NCBI RefSeq assembly: GCF_025362475.1 | Contig: NZ_JANYGH010000048.1 | Span: forward strand, 81,102-145,101 | From: Mucilaginibacter sp. | Lineage (GTDB): Bacteria > Bacteroidota > Bacteroidia > Sphingobacteriales > Sphingobacteriaceae | Direction: 5' to 3' | DNA length: 64,000 nucleotides | In this document: positions 14,995-24,198 of the stretch, piece by piece | Numbering within the stretch: position 1 is the first letter of the stretch | How the letters are laid out: every line of letters starts with the position of its first letter | Program-made: the position numbers and the translations under genes | The notes under the pieces: generated by a model | Told to the model about the DNA's origin: nothing | Databases searched by the model: none | The model's input: only the letters and a program-made list of their open reading frames with translations

Positions 14995-16443
14995 CTACTT
15001 TATCCTCTTCAAGTCATGTTTTCCTTCATCGGCATACAAAACCAGCTTAGCCTTGCCTGTTGTATCGGGTAAAAATTCAAGTTCGTATGGAAGATCTCTC
15101 AGGAAAAATCTTGTTTCCGATTGTGCGTAAAGTTCCCGCTTTGTTTCTCCGGTGGCCCTTAGATACAGATGTCCGTCTTCCGTAAATATGGTTAAAACAC
15201 GTTGTGGAGTCAATTCAAATTCGCCGGTATAGGTTTGCAACCGATCGGTAGGCAGTGCTATTACTTTTTTAACGTTGATCTTAAAAATGCCTTTAAAATC
15301 ATAAACTTTCGCCACGCTATTTGTCACTTCTGCAAGCAGCTGATCATTGTCGCCATTAACCATTACTATTACACCATTACCGCCTTCCACGCTGGCTGTG
15401 TAATTGCTATGGAATCCTGCATCTACTCCCGGATGACTAAAATATGTTATACCATCCTGTTTATTAATAAACACGCCAAGGCCGGGAAAGCCTCCAATAT
15501 AAGGGGTGAGCATTAATTTTGCCGTGGCCTGTTTTAGTACCTTTGTTGATTTACCCGCATAAGCAAGCTGTATTTCTATAACGTATTTTGCCAGATCGGT
15601 AGGGTTTGTCCATAAGCCGGCGGCCGCTTGTTCGGGATAGACATGAAATTTGCCAGGCACGGGGTTGCCGGCCATATTATAAGCATTGGCAAGCAACGCC
15701 GGATTTACATCCACAGGCGGCTGGGCAAAGGTGCTGCTTTTCATGCCCAGTGGCATAAGCACTTCGTTCTTCATATATTCGGCATAGTTGCGATGTGTTA
15801 TATCCATCACCATCAGTTGCGAAATAATAGTCCCCCCGCCCGAATATTGAAACCGGAGCCCCGGTTCGAACATCGAATGTACACGCGGGGAATTGGCGGG
15901 CTTCTCGCCATTAAGTACCTGTACTATAGTTGGCAGCGGTTTTCCTGGCAGATACCCCCCAAAGCCCTGTAAATTTAAGCCGGCACTATGGCTCAACAGG
16001 TTGGCCATGGTTATCCTTTTGCCCTTTGATAAACTATCGTACGGAAATTTCCAATCGGTTAAATAAGCGTTGATATCAGCATACAGATCCAGCTTTTTAT
16101 CCTGCACCAGTTTAAGTATCCCCACTGCGTTTAATGATTTGCTGATAGATCCAGCCTGGAAAAGCGTTTGCGTAGTTACCGGAGTTTTGGAGCTATCGTT
16201 AGCGAAGCCGTATCCCTTAGCCCAAACTACACGGTAATTTTGAATAACCGCGATGCTTAAACCCGGCACTTTATAGTAAGCCATCCGTTCCCGGATAGTC
16301 CAGAGTGCTTCGCCTTCTATTTGTGTGGTTCCAAACAACCCGTTCTCTACCTGTGTTATTTTTTCTTTGGTACTGTTTTGAGCAGAAACGTTTAATTGCG
16401 CTAATAATAACAAGGGTAAAGCAAATAATCTGGAAGTTTTCAT
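14995..16443 (-). CDS. Serine hydrolase, class C beta-lactamase-like
   Basis: The 482-aa protein has a signal peptide (cleavage near SAQ, residue 22) and a beta-lactamase/transpeptidase-like domain. Ser99-Ile-Ser-Lys102 in LFQAGSISKSLNA is the SxxK nucleophile motif; the second motif reads YSGGG rather than YxN; the third is HPG in YFSHPGVDAGF. That combination is typical of class C-related esterases and D-aminopeptidases rather than true beta-lactamases. A C-terminal beta-rich domain (about 385-482) is a common accessory in Bacteroidota members. It is likely periplasmic and acts on ester or peptide substrates. It is a lone gene. Confidence 0.9.
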   Translation of the reverse strand: MKTSRLFALPLLLLAQLNVSAQNSTKEKITQVENGLFGTTQIEGEALWTIRERMAYYKVPGLSIAVIQNYRVVWAKGYGFANDSSKTPVTTQTLFQAGSISKSLNAVGILKLVQDKKLDLYADINAYLTDWKFPYDSLSKGKRITMANLLSHSAGLNLQGFGGYLPGKPLPTIVQVLNGEKPANSPRVHSMFEPGLRFQYSGGGTIISQLMVMDITHRNYAEYMKNEVLMPLGMKSSTFAQPPVDVNPALLANAYNMAGNPVPGKFHVYPEQAAAGLWTNPTDLAKYVIEIQLAYAGKSTKVLKQATAKLMLTPYIGGFPGLGVFINKQDGITYFSHPGVDAGFHSNYTASVEGGNGVIVMVNGDNDQLLAEVTNSVAKVYDFKGIFKINVKKVIALPTDRLQTYTGEFELTPQRVLTIFTEDGHLYLRATGETKRELYAQSETRFFLRDLPYELEFLPDTTGKAKLVLYADEGKHDLKRIK

Positions 16444-17027
16444 ATAGTAAATAAGGTTTTATTTTAGTTAGACCTACAAACAAGATCGCTGTTTTAGATT
16501 CAAATTTAGAATTAAATTCCGAAATAAAAATTAAAACAAAATTAAATTTTATAAAAAATCAAAAAACAGCGCAACACACAGGAAAAGTTTTGATTTGTTA
16601 ATTGCCCTTGCATATGGGGTATTGAAAAAAGTTCCTTATGATCGGAGGGAAACTTTCATTGCAGATTATCTTACATTAAAACCAAAGTCGTGCCGAATTT
16701 ATTTTGGCATCCCACAGGACGGGTAGACATTATGCTGTACATCTTTTATATCGTAGACTTTGCATATGGGGTGTATGCGGAGATTAACCGGCTCATTCTC
16801 TTCATAATCGCATACCCATTTTTAGCATAGCTCTTGTATGTTGGTTTTTAGCCATGGCGGACCTGTGCTTCACAATATACCCTTCAATAAATAACATGTC
16901 CCCTACTCTGCAGGCAGCCACACCAGACTTACTCTCTAAGGTAGTGCAAGTACATCCATTAAATTGAATCTTTTTTGATTTTATAAAAATTGTAACTTGC
17001 AGAACTCATATCGAAAACCTTATCAAA
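16444..17027. other. 584-bp intergenic stretch without a supported gene
   Basis: The stretch is AT-rich and has stops in every frame. The 12-mer TGCATATGGGGT occurs twice (about 16610 and 16762). No protein similarity was recognised in broken frames, so a decayed gene is possible but not supported. Confidence 0.5.
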
Positions 17028-17609
17028 TTGAAAAAGTTAGCATTCCTTGTGGTCTTTGCCGTTTTATTCATTTACTGGAAGAATGGTGCAGTATATATAA
17101 AATCATTTAAGCAAAAAACAACTCAACAGTTTACGGGTACCTTAACAAGCGAAGACCGGAAAAACTATATTGTAACAATTTCCCAGGAAGAAATTGGAAA
17201 ACCGGTAAGTGCAAGTACTGATCCCAGTTTTCCATCAAACATGGTTTATCTCTCATGCCGCCTAAAGGTGAGTAATAATTCAAATGATACGTTAAAATAT
17301 TTAAACAAATCATGTGCGTGGTACGATATATTAAAAACAGACGACGTAAAACTCCGTATTTGGAAAAATTCCTGCAGTAGTGATGTTACAAAAGTGGAGT
17401 TTATTGCTCCGCACCGTTACACATGGTTTAGTATTACAATGGTATACAATAAAAATAAAGTTGCTGCAAACACTCCATTTAAACTTGGTATAGGAATTTT
17501 CAAATTTGTAAATAAACAGCAGCTTTTAACCTTTGATGCCTCAAAAAAATTCACTGAAACCGATACCAATAATCTAATCTGGTCAAATACTGTTGTTATA
17601 CCCCGATAG
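17028..17609 (+). CDS. Unrecognised membrane-anchored protein
   Basis: The frame starts at a TTG codon and encodes 193 aa: KKLAFLVVFAVLFIYW is a signal sequence or N-terminal anchor, followed by a mostly beta-strand extracytoplasmic region. Three cysteines (CRLK, KSCAWYD, NSCSSD) could form a disulphide. The next in-frame ATG lies 75 residues on and would remove the hydrophobic segment, so the TTG start is preferred. I do not recognise the family. It is a single gene with intergenic DNA on both sides and an AT-rich composition relative to neighbours. Confidence 0.55.
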   Translation: MKKLAFLVVFAVLFIYWKNGAVYIKSFKQKTTQQFTGTLTSEDRKNYIVTISQEEIGKPVSASTDPSFPSNMVYLSCRLKVSNNSNDTLKYLNKSCAWYDILKTDDVKLRIWKNSCSSDVTKVEFIAPHRYTWFSITMVYNKNKVAANTPFKLGIGIFKFVNKQQLLTFDASKKFTETDTNNLIWSNTVVIPR

Positions 17610-17768
17610 ATTTTGAGCGATGGCTGACATGCGCTAATTGATATATTTCATTACCAAAATCACAAGTGACCTAACCCACAGGCGCCACACAACACTTGCG
17701 CTAATGAGAGAGCGCTAATGGGGGAGAAACCAATTGAAGATACTAAAGCAAAGTACCCACCTACAATC

Positions 17769-18248
17769 TTAACTTATATCCAACCCCGAATATATATTAA
17801 GTTGGCTCACCATACTGTCACGGTCAGTTATTTCGTAAGGGATTGTAATAACTCCACGGCCAGACCACCATCTGTTAAATGATGATACTGTTTTATCATA
17901 TACTTTGATAACGCCATTATCTTTCTCTTTGTAGGCAGAAACATCCCAGTCAATTTTTTTGTATTGTGTCATTGGTGTTTTTATTTCTATCCCTTTATCG
18001 TCAACAATGATTGCCATCTGCTCAAGGGCTTTGATATTTTTTTTAAACCCCCAAAATAAAGATGCCGCTATCATTGCCGTTACTATAGAGGATGCCATCA
18101 GGTTTGAACGAAGAGTGGTTCGGCTGTCAAAAATATGCGGTAGGGCTACAATCAATAAAACAATAGCATAAATCTTAATCTGTCGCCATAAAAGTTTTTT
18201 AACATAAGCATTCACCCTGGTTTTATCAATTGCAAAAGTTTGAGGCAT
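17769..18248 (-). CDS. Two-TM protein with C-terminal soluble domain, unknown
   Basis: This 159-aa protein has two membrane spans (about residues 25-42 and 50-68) joined by a short loop, then a soluble beta-rich region (ALEQMAIIVDDKGIEIKTPMTQYKKIDWD) that looks like the PH-like region of YcxB-type proteins: a strand with a K/R-rich turn, then an aromatic IPYEI strand. It is a lone gene. The resemblance is to layout only and no catalytic residues are visible. Confidence 0.55.
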   Translation of the reverse strand: MPQTFAIDKTRVNAYVKKLLWRQIKIYAIVLLIVALPHIFDSRTTLRSNLMASSIVTAMIAASLFWGFKKNIKALEQMAIIVDDKGIEIKTPMTQYKKIDWDVSAYKEKDNGVIKVYDKTVSSFNRWWSGRGVITIPYEITDRDSMVSQLNIYSGLDIS

Positions 18249-18450
18249 ATTTGTAATATTATAAGACGGTAAATATAGGATTATGAGTAAATCTTACTAT
18301 TATTTTTTATCGATCGACGAATTAGTTGACGCTATCCATTCTATTTTCGATTTTAACCGTTGAATGTTCTTACAAATCATTGGCAGGTAGTATAGTTATC
18401 AGTTTTCTTTTCAATGCTAAGGAGGGTTACGCCATAATAATTACGCCCCC

Positions 18451-20832
18451 TCACTCCGCCTTCAAATTCCTCACCGGATTCGCAATCGCAGCCTTAACGG
18501 ATTGAAAACTAATGGTAACCAGCGCAATAAACATAGCAGCCAGGCCCGAGGAGATAAAGATCCATGCGGGGATATTGATGCGGTAGGCAAAGTTTTGCAG
18601 CCAGTTGTGCATGAGCCACCAGGATGCCGGCGACGTAATGAGCAGGGCAATGAGGATGAGTTTGATAAAATCTTTAGATAACAGCAGGCTTATATTAATC
18701 ACCGATGCGCCTAAGATCTTGCGTACGCTGATCTCCTTTTTGCGCTGGGCAATGTTATAAGCCGACAGCCCCAATAACCCAAGGCATGAGATCACGATAG
18801 CGACAATGGCGAAGCAGATAAACAGCTTGCCAAAGCGTTCCTGGGCTATATATTGCTGGTTGTAGGCATCATCGGCAAAAAAATACACCAATGGAACATC
18901 CGGGAGTATTTTTCGCCAGGTGGATTCCAGTTTATTGACGGTCGACCTTACATCAGTCGATGTGATATCAACAGTAATATTGGTTAAATGGCTGGAATCA
19001 ACCCTTACCGTTAAGGGTTGAACGGTTTCTAAAAAAGAGTGGTTATGAAAATCCCTGATCACACCTACAATCTCGCCCGTGTGGTTGAGCTGCTTAAAGT
19101 GTTTGCCAATAGCATCTTCGGGCCTTTTAAAGCCCAGGCTTTTTAGCATGGCCTGGTTAATGAGCATGGCCTTCATGGAATCGAGCGCTGTGTTTTTTTG
19201 AAAATTACGCCCAGCAATAAGATCTATATGGTACTGCTTCAGAAACACATCGTCGATAAAATAAACGTCGGGGCGTTGCTGTTGCTTTTCGCCCTTGCTA
19301 TTCTCAATCATGGTATTAAACTGATTGTTTGTTGTACCCGGGATTGACGACGACAAGCTAACCATACCAACGCCCGGAATAGTCATCAACTGCTGTTTTA
19401 TCCTATCGGTATGCTGATTAATACTATTGCTGAATTGATAGTCGACCACCAGTTTATGATCTTTTTGAAAACCAAGCTGCTGGTTTTGCATAAAGTTGAG
19501 CTGCATGTGCACGATGGTAGTGGCCAGGATCAAAAATATGGAAATTGAAAACTGCGCCACCACCAACGACCGCCGTAATATAAGCCCCGTACCCGATGAA
19601 CCTGTTTTGCCTTTAAGGCTGCTGATTGGTTTAAAGCCGGATAAAAACAAGGCCGGATACGCACCGGATAAAATACCTACCACAACAGCCAGCGCTAAAA
19701 GCCACAAAATATGCTGCACATTATGGAAAATACCATCGGCCACTATGGTACCTGCCAGTTGGTTAAACAAAGGCAGCAACAGCGTTGCAAACAGCAAGGC
19801 TATGATGAAAGCCACCAGGCAAAGTACCACGGCATCCATAAAAAATTGCAGCATCAGCTGATATTTTGATGCGCCAAGTACTTTACGCACGCCTATTTCC
19901 TTGGCCCTTTGCAGCGAGAACGCGGTGGTGAGGTTAATGAAATTAAAACAGGCAATAAACAATACCAATACCGCTATGATAGATATGATATAAACATTGG
20001 TAATGCTGCCGCTGGCCGACGCGCCGGTACGGTGGCCGCGTGGTTTGCCATATAAATAAACTTTTTTTAATGGCTCAATAGACAATTTATATTTAAAGTC
20101 GGTTTGATTTATATTATCATTTATCAAAGCGGGAAACTTGGCCTGCAGGGCTGCCGCAGACGCGCCGGGCTTTAATAAAAGATAGGTGTAGAAGCCAAAG
20201 CGGGTCCAGTGGCCCTCCCAATCCTGATCAATCAAAGTAGCTACCGAGAAAATAACATCAACCCGCAGGTGCGAATTATAAGGGATATCCTTCATAATAC
20301 CAGTTACCCTGCATTTTGCTTTACCGTTGATCAGCATGGCTTGCCCCATTGGGTCGGCATTGCCAAAGTATTTTTTTGCCGCGGTTTCGGATAGTACCAC
20401 GTCGCAAGGTGCGTTAAACAAGTGCTTGATATCGCCCCGCAGCAGCGGCCATGAAAATATTTTAAAGGCTGATGAATCGGCGTAGGCTACCTCCTCCTTT
20501 ATGGCATTGTTGGGGTTGCTCTGCAAAATCATATCGTCCATAAAAACCCTGGCCATATCTTTTACTTCGGGGAAAACCGCCTTTATTTCAGGCCCCATAG
20601 GGGTTGATGTGCTTTCGTACTTGATGTCTGTTGATGTTTTTATGTCGGTTACCAGGCGGTAAATATTGTCGGCTTTTTGATTATAGGTATCGTGGTTTAA
20701 TTCAAAATGAACATACAGGAGTGCAAAAAAGCAAACACAGATCCCTGTAGCCAGGCCAATGATATTGATCAAAGAAAAGATCTTGTTCTTCCACAGGTAT
20801 CTTAACGTAGTTTTAAAGTAGTTTTTGATCAT
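18451..20832 (-). CDS. MacB/FtsX-type ABC transporter permease
   Basis: The 793-aa protein has the duplicated layout of Bacteroidota ABC permeases. There is a TM helix at about 21-41, a MacB_PCD periplasmic domain (about 45-240), three FtsX helices at about 283-395, a fourth TM (about 425-445), a second periplasmic domain, and three C-terminal helices from about 670. The FtsX motif KEIGVRKVLGAS occurs at about 311-322 and KKEISVRKILGAS at about 700. No ATPase gene is adjacent, so it must pair with one encoded elsewhere. Such permeases export lipoproteins, peptides or toxic compounds, or transmit force, as in the mechanotransmission model for MacB. Confidence 0.93.
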   Translation of the reverse strand: MIKNYFKTTLRYLWKNKIFSLINIIGLATGICVCFFALLYVHFELNHDTYNQKADNIYRLVTDIKTSTDIKYESTSTPMGPEIKAVFPEVKDMARVFMDDMILQSNPNNAIKEEVAYADSSAFKIFSWPLLRGDIKHLFNAPCDVVLSETAAKKYFGNADPMGQAMLINGKAKCRVTGIMKDIPYNSHLRVDVIFSVATLIDQDWEGHWTRFGFYTYLLLKPGASAAALQAKFPALINDNINQTDFKYKLSIEPLKKVYLYGKPRGHRTGASASGSITNVYIISIIAVLVLFIACFNFINLTTAFSLQRAKEIGVRKVLGASKYQLMLQFFMDAVVLCLVAFIIALLFATLLLPLFNQLAGTIVADGIFHNVQHILWLLALAVVVGILSGAYPALFLSGFKPISSLKGKTGSSGTGLILRRSLVVAQFSISIFLILATTIVHMQLNFMQNQQLGFQKDHKLVVDYQFSNSINQHTDRIKQQLMTIPGVGMVSLSSSIPGTTNNQFNTMIENSKGEKQQQRPDVYFIDDVFLKQYHIDLIAGRNFQKNTALDSMKAMLINQAMLKSLGFKRPEDAIGKHFKQLNHTGEIVGVIRDFHNHSFLETVQPLTVRVDSSHLTNITVDITSTDVRSTVNKLESTWRKILPDVPLVYFFADDAYNQQYIAQERFGKLFICFAIVAIVISCLGLLGLSAYNIAQRKKEISVRKILGASVINISLLLSKDFIKLILIALLITSPASWWLMHNWLQNFAYRINIPAWIFISSGLAAMFIALVTISFQSVKAAIANPVRNLKAE

Positions 20833-21047
20833 GGTTGATGTGTTTAGGTCGGGATGTTTATTAGTAAGCCCTAAAATAGGGTTACAGATTGATATTTTGA
20901 AGTTTATAATGAACTTTCAATCTTCAACTATCTTCATTGCTGTAGGTCACGAAGCAATCTCCCGAACTATTTACGGCTATTTGGGTAACGGTAATGTTTA
21001 GTTGTAATCGACAACATTGGCCCGCTCAGTTGCCGCGGGAGGGCCAA

Positions 21048-21075
21048 GTCCTTTTTGTCTTGAAACAAAAAGGAC
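21048..21075. repeat. Perfect 11-bp hairpin in repeat island
   Basis: GTCCTTTTTGT and ACAAAAAGGAC flank the six-base loop CTTGAA. The following 200 bases (CAAAAAATTCAAG then a GC-rich block) look like part of one larger repeat unit. Confidence 0.65.
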
Positions 21076-21347
21076 CAAAAAATTCAAGTCAGCAGAAATG
21101 CTTCTTTGCGCTCGGGGCCTTTGCGCTGCAAAACGAACAAAACCTGGGCTGGAATTATTTTGCCCCGGCGCGCTTAGTCCCACGCACGTGCAAAAACTTC
21201 CTATGCCCTGCTGCCGCACAATCCCGCACCGTTTTGTCCGTTTTCGCCCGAAGCTGTTCTGCTGACGTTTTGGGGAAAATGAGGGCTTGGGGTGTTAGCT
21301 GAAAGTTGACAAAACTCTGAAGTGGAAATGACGTAAACTAACCAAGG

Positions 21348-21520
21348 TTACGACTCACCCGACATCTCTGCGCTCGTCACCCTCTCTTCAGCTTCGCTGG
21401 AAAGAGGGGATTTGATAGGTTACCTATGGAAAAACAAACAAACAAACAAATCCTCCCCCTCTTTCCACCGCAGGTGAAGAGAGGGGCAGACAAGCGCAGC
21501 GACGTCGGGGTGAGTCGTAG
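21348..21520. repeat. ~170-bp imperfect palindrome, MITE-like
   Basis: The left arm (21348-21414) starts TTACGACTCACCCGACATC and the right arm (21452-21520) ends GACGTCGGGGTGAGTCGTAG, its near-complement. Both arms also contain paired CTCTCTTCA..GAAAGAGG segments. The spacer holds (CAAA)n at about 21434-21450. No transposase is nearby. Confidence 0.7.
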
Positions 21521-21659
21521 CCGGCATACAGAGCCGTGCGTCCGGTCTAAACAAAATCGTCACAAGCACGAAGCAACTCTATACTATGCAGTTATTCGAA
21601 CAGCAATTGGAGCACCGATCTGTGAAGACACAGATCGCGGGGTTAGGTTTGTCTTGATT

Positions 21660-21732
21660 TTGACTCTTGACTCTTGATTCTTGTCTCTTGATTCTTAACT
21701 CCTGATTCTTGCCTCTTAATTCTTATTCCTTG
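21660..21732. repeat. Degenerate heptamer tandem repeat (TTGAYTC)n
   Basis: Ten consecutive seven-base units can be read without a frame slip: TTGACTC twice, then TTGATTC, TTGTCTC, TTGATTC, TTAACTC, CTGATTC, TTGCCTC, TTAATTC and TTATTCC. One strand is almost free of G outside position 3. Confidence 0.85.
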
Positions 21733-21863
21733 ACGTTATTCAATATTTTTTGTAACATCGCATAGTATCTCTGCATCTAAATAAAAAAGTTAAAACACAA
21801 AAGTCAGCCGGCGCAAACAATGACCAATAAAACTGCCATGCCGGCAAATCATCAAAAAATATC

Positions 21864-22631
21864 ATGAAAAAAATATTTATAGCGCTTACAGGTTTGGTAT
21901 TGCTGGTTTCTGCATGTAACCAAAACTCGCCACAGCAAAACAATGTAACTATTGAAAACAACACCACTGCCGGTTTTGATGTAAATAAGCTAGCGCAGTT
22001 TGTAAAAACCAGTACCGACCCGCAAACACTGGAGAAAGCAATTAACAACCCCGCCAACCAGATCAACAACCTCGACCTGGATAAAGACGGTAATATTGAT
22101 TACCTGAAAGTGCAGGAAGCCGACAACAACAAGCTTAATGTAATTGACGATGTGAGCAACTCGCAGGCGGTAACTGTGGCAAGCATAAATGTGCAACCTA
22201 CCGGCAATAATAACTCGGCAAACCTTGATATACAGGGCAATCCAAGCTATGCAGGGTATAATAACTATTACCACTCTTCATTTGGCTTAACCGACTTTTT
22301 AATATTGAGTTACTTTTTACGTCCGCATAGCTATTATGTGCCGATGTATCATTACGGGTATTATCCATCATACTATACCCGCACCCGTACTTATACCACT
22401 TTCAGGCCAACTACTTCGTCGCACATGTCGTCAAGAACAAGCAGCAGCAGGAGCAGTTTAAGTCAGCCGGTAAGGTCGCAAAGGTCATTCGGCACACGCA
22501 GCAATTCGGGTACGGTAAGAAGCGGCGGTTTTGGGAGCAGGAGTTCTGGCAGTAGCTTTGGTAGCGGCAGAAGTTCAGGCAGCAGGTCGGGCTTTGGCCG
22601 TAGTCGTGGTGGCTTTGGTCGCAGGCGATAA
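21864..22631 (+). CDS. Lipoprotein with Ser/Gly/Arg-rich tail, unknown
   Basis: The 255-aa protein has a signal sequence and lipobox (LLVSAC, Cys18), so it is lipidated. Residues 19-125 form a globular-looking region (FDVNKLAQFVKTSTDPQTLEKAIN, then DLDKDGNIDYLKVQE, which resembles an EF-hand-like Asp loop). A Tyr-rich stretch follows (140-175), and the last 75 residues are a low-complexity Ser/Gly/Arg tail (GSRSSGSSFGSGRSSGSRSG). It lies 70 bases upstream of another gene with a Tyr-rich C terminus, so the two may be co-transcribed. No family assignment. Confidence 0.7.
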   Translation: MKKIFIALTGLVLLVSACNQNSPQQNNVTIENNTTAGFDVNKLAQFVKTSTDPQTLEKAINNPANQINNLDLDKDGNIDYLKVQEADNNKLNVIDDVSNSQAVTVASINVQPTGNNNSANLDIQGNPSYAGYNNYYHSSFGLTDFLILSYFLRPHSYYVPMYHYGYYPSYYTRTRTYTTFRPTTSSHMSSRTSSSRSSLSQPVRSQRSFGTRSNSGTVRSGGFGSRSSGSSFGSGRSSGSRSGFGRSRGGFGRRR

Positions 22632-22701
22632 GATATCAACGCGAAATTTTCATAAATTTTAAAAGTCACGGATTTTCTGAAATTCGTTCTAAACAATAGT
22701 T

Positions 22702-23484
22702 ATGGCTATTCAATTAAGAAAAAACACAGTTTTATCAAACGATAATAGAAAAACATTTAAGGCAATCGTTATTTTAAACGAAATGATAAATGGCAGCCAC
22801 CAGTTTAGCAACAGTGCTTCTGGTGATGATGCTGTACTGCAGCCCTTATTTGCCGATCTGGTTGCTAATGGTTATATCATTAGCTCAGGTTCAAACTACA
22901 AAGTTAGCTCAAAGGGCCGCGGAGTGTTTGATACCTTTATGAAACGTTATACCGAATATTTGAAGGTTTATGACGTTTTTTCCTTTGTAGATCTTGAAAA
23001 GGGTGAGTTTGCTTTCGACAGTTATTTCGATTTTGATACCGATGATGCCTGGTTTGATTTTACCAACGACGATCGATTTGACGACCTGCGCATTGCCGTG
23101 GCCATGTTTAAAAAAGCCGATCCGGCAGAAATTGTTTTTATGTCGTTCATCAACGAAAACAGGTTTGATACTACCGTAGCCGGCTGGCAAAATGCCCTTG
23201 TTGCTGATGACGCCTGGAACGAGATAGAAGAAATCTGTATCACCGCCATAAAACCCGACGATATTGGCAAAGATGCCATGGTAGATATGATAAACCAGGG
23301 ATCGGAGCTGATGATCAGGCTGATGGAGGAAGAACAAAACCAAAACAATAATTCAAATAACGGCGGCGGAGGCACTACCACTACTACAACCGTTGTCGAA
23401 GAAGAAACGATAGAATACTACCAGCCCTATTACGACCCCTATTACATATCGCCAATATGGTTGGTGCCTTTGTTTATCTGGTAA
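22702..23484 (+). CDS. Acidic protein with hydrophobic C-terminal tail, unknown
   Basis: This 260-aa protein has no signal peptide. Residues 1-85 have a helix-helix-wing pattern compatible with a winged-helix fold (LFADLVANGYIISSGSNYK). The middle is acidic (FDSYFDFDTDDAWFDFTNDDRFDDL). It ends in an Asn/Gly/Thr-rich linker (QNNNSNNGGGGTTTTTT) and a Tyr/Pro- and Trp-rich tail (YYQPYYDPYYISPIWLVP). Linker plus aromatic tail looks like a tethering or interaction module. It probably forms a unit with the upstream lipoprotein. I do not recognise the family. Confidence 0.65.
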   Translation: MAIQLRKNTVLSNDNRKTFKAIVILNEMINGSHQFSNSASGDDAVLQPLFADLVANGYIISSGSNYKVSSKGRGVFDTFMKRYTEYLKVYDVFSFVDLEKGEFAFDSYFDFDTDDAWFDFTNDDRFDDLRIAVAMFKKADPAEIVFMSFINENRFDTTVAGWQNALVADDAWNEIEEICITAIKPDDIGKDAMVDMINQGSELMIRLMEEEQNQNNNSNNGGGGTTTTTTVVEEETIEYYQPYYDPYYISPIWLVPLFIW

Positions 23485-23680
23485 TTGTCGGTTCAGGGAT
23501 TAGTTGCTAACCGCGGCGATTTGATCACGGAGTGTACCTATCTTTTAAATTCTATCAATAATTCAAACCGATTGTCCTTTCCGACGAGCCAGCTGGGAGT
23601 TGAGCGCCGGGGTGGGGAGAAATCTTCTACACCTTGTTCTAAACTATGTATAGCTGACTACCTGTTGCATAAGATTTGTA

Positions 23681-23705
23681 GCTGAAGAGATGGTTTCTCT
23701 TCAGC
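23681..23705. terminator. Perfect 10-bp hairpin in a 396-bp gap
   Basis: GCTGAAGAGA and TCTCTTCAGC flank the loop TGGTT. It is followed by CCCCCC rather than T residues, so termination is doubtful. Otherwise the gap 23485-23880 holds only the arsR promoter region and no gene. Confidence 0.4.
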
Positions 23706-23849
23706 CCCCCCCTGCAAATAGCCGCCCGGCTTTTGATCCGCACGTTGCATAACAAATATGCAAATTCAACATCCTTCTTAATTACTGATTCCATTATCCC
23801 CACTCCCCTTCTTTATCAACCCAATGTCATCTCTGCGCTACAAATTGAC

Positions 23850-23869
23850 ATATCGGGAAAAGTCGATAT
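23850..23869. promoter_or_regulatory. Candidate ArsR operator
   Basis: ATATCG (23850-23855) and CGATAT (23864-23869) form a perfect inverted repeat with an eight-base spacer. It lies between a TTGAC box (23845-23849) and the -7 element of the arsR gene, the usual place for an autorepressing operator. Confidence 0.5.
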
Positions 23870-23876
23870 ATCTTTG
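23869..23876 (+). promoter_or_regulatory. -7 promoter element of arsR/OYE operon
   Basis: TATCTTTG matches TAnnTTTG exactly, with ATTGAC about 20 bases upstream as a -33 candidate. The ATG at 23881 is only four bases after it, so the transcript would be leaderless or nearly so. Confidence 0.55.
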
Positions 23877-23880
23877 TGCC

Positions 23881-24177
23881 ATGAATCAGTTAGAGATTTT
23901 TAAAGCACTATCAAACAAAACCCGGCTGCAGATTTTACAGTGGCTTAAGGAACCTGAAAAGAATTTCCCAAAACAGGAATCTGGTTTCGGGAACGGGGTT
24001 TGCGTGGGTCTAATTCAACAAAAGGCCGGGCTTACCCAATCTACCGTTTCGGAATATCTTTCGCTCATGCAGCGTACCGGACTGGTTACCGCTACCCGTG
24101 TTGGCCAGTGGACCTATTACAAGCGTAATGAAGAAGCATTTGCCGCGCTGAGTAAACTGATTGAGTCTGAACTATAA
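23881..24177 (+). CDS. ArsR-family transcriptional repressor
   Basis: The 98-aa protein is a compact winged-helix regulator: LEIFKALSNKTRLQILQWL (ArsR helix 1-2), then the recognition helix QKAGLTQSTVSEYLSLMQRTG and the wing ATRVGQWTYYKRN. The metal-binding CxC motif of ArsR/SmtB is absent; a lone Cys in GNGVCVGL may sense electrophiles or oxidation. An in-frame ATG at 23824 is rejected because the promoter lies between it and 23881. The Old Yellow Enzyme gene follows 21 bases after the stop, so the pair forms an operon, very likely under this repressor. Confidence 0.92.
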   Translation: MNQLEIFKALSNKTRLQILQWLKEPEKNFPKQESGFGNGVCVGLIQQKAGLTQSTVSEYLSLMQRTGLVTATRVGQWTYYKRNEEAFAALSKLIESEL

Positions 24178-24198
24178 AACAAACAATAAACATATACC

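Larger units (their letters stand above)
20833..21863. other. 1-kb non-coding, repeat-rich island
   Basis: Overlapping open frames on both strands here have no recognisable protein features and run through repeats. The stretch is GC-richer at 21030-21300 than the surrounding intergenic DNA. It holds a perfect hairpin (21048-21075), a long imperfect palindrome (21348-21520), and a heptameric tandem repeat (21660-21732), listed separately. Confidence 0.6.

Noticed and set aside
16600..16790. Possible decayed gene in the 584-bp gap
   Set aside because: No protein match could be recognised in any frame; only a repeated 12-mer was seen.
20994..21302. Overlapping frames of 70-100 codons on both strands
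   Set aside because: All lie in the repeat island, have unusual Arg/Pro-rich composition and no start signal.
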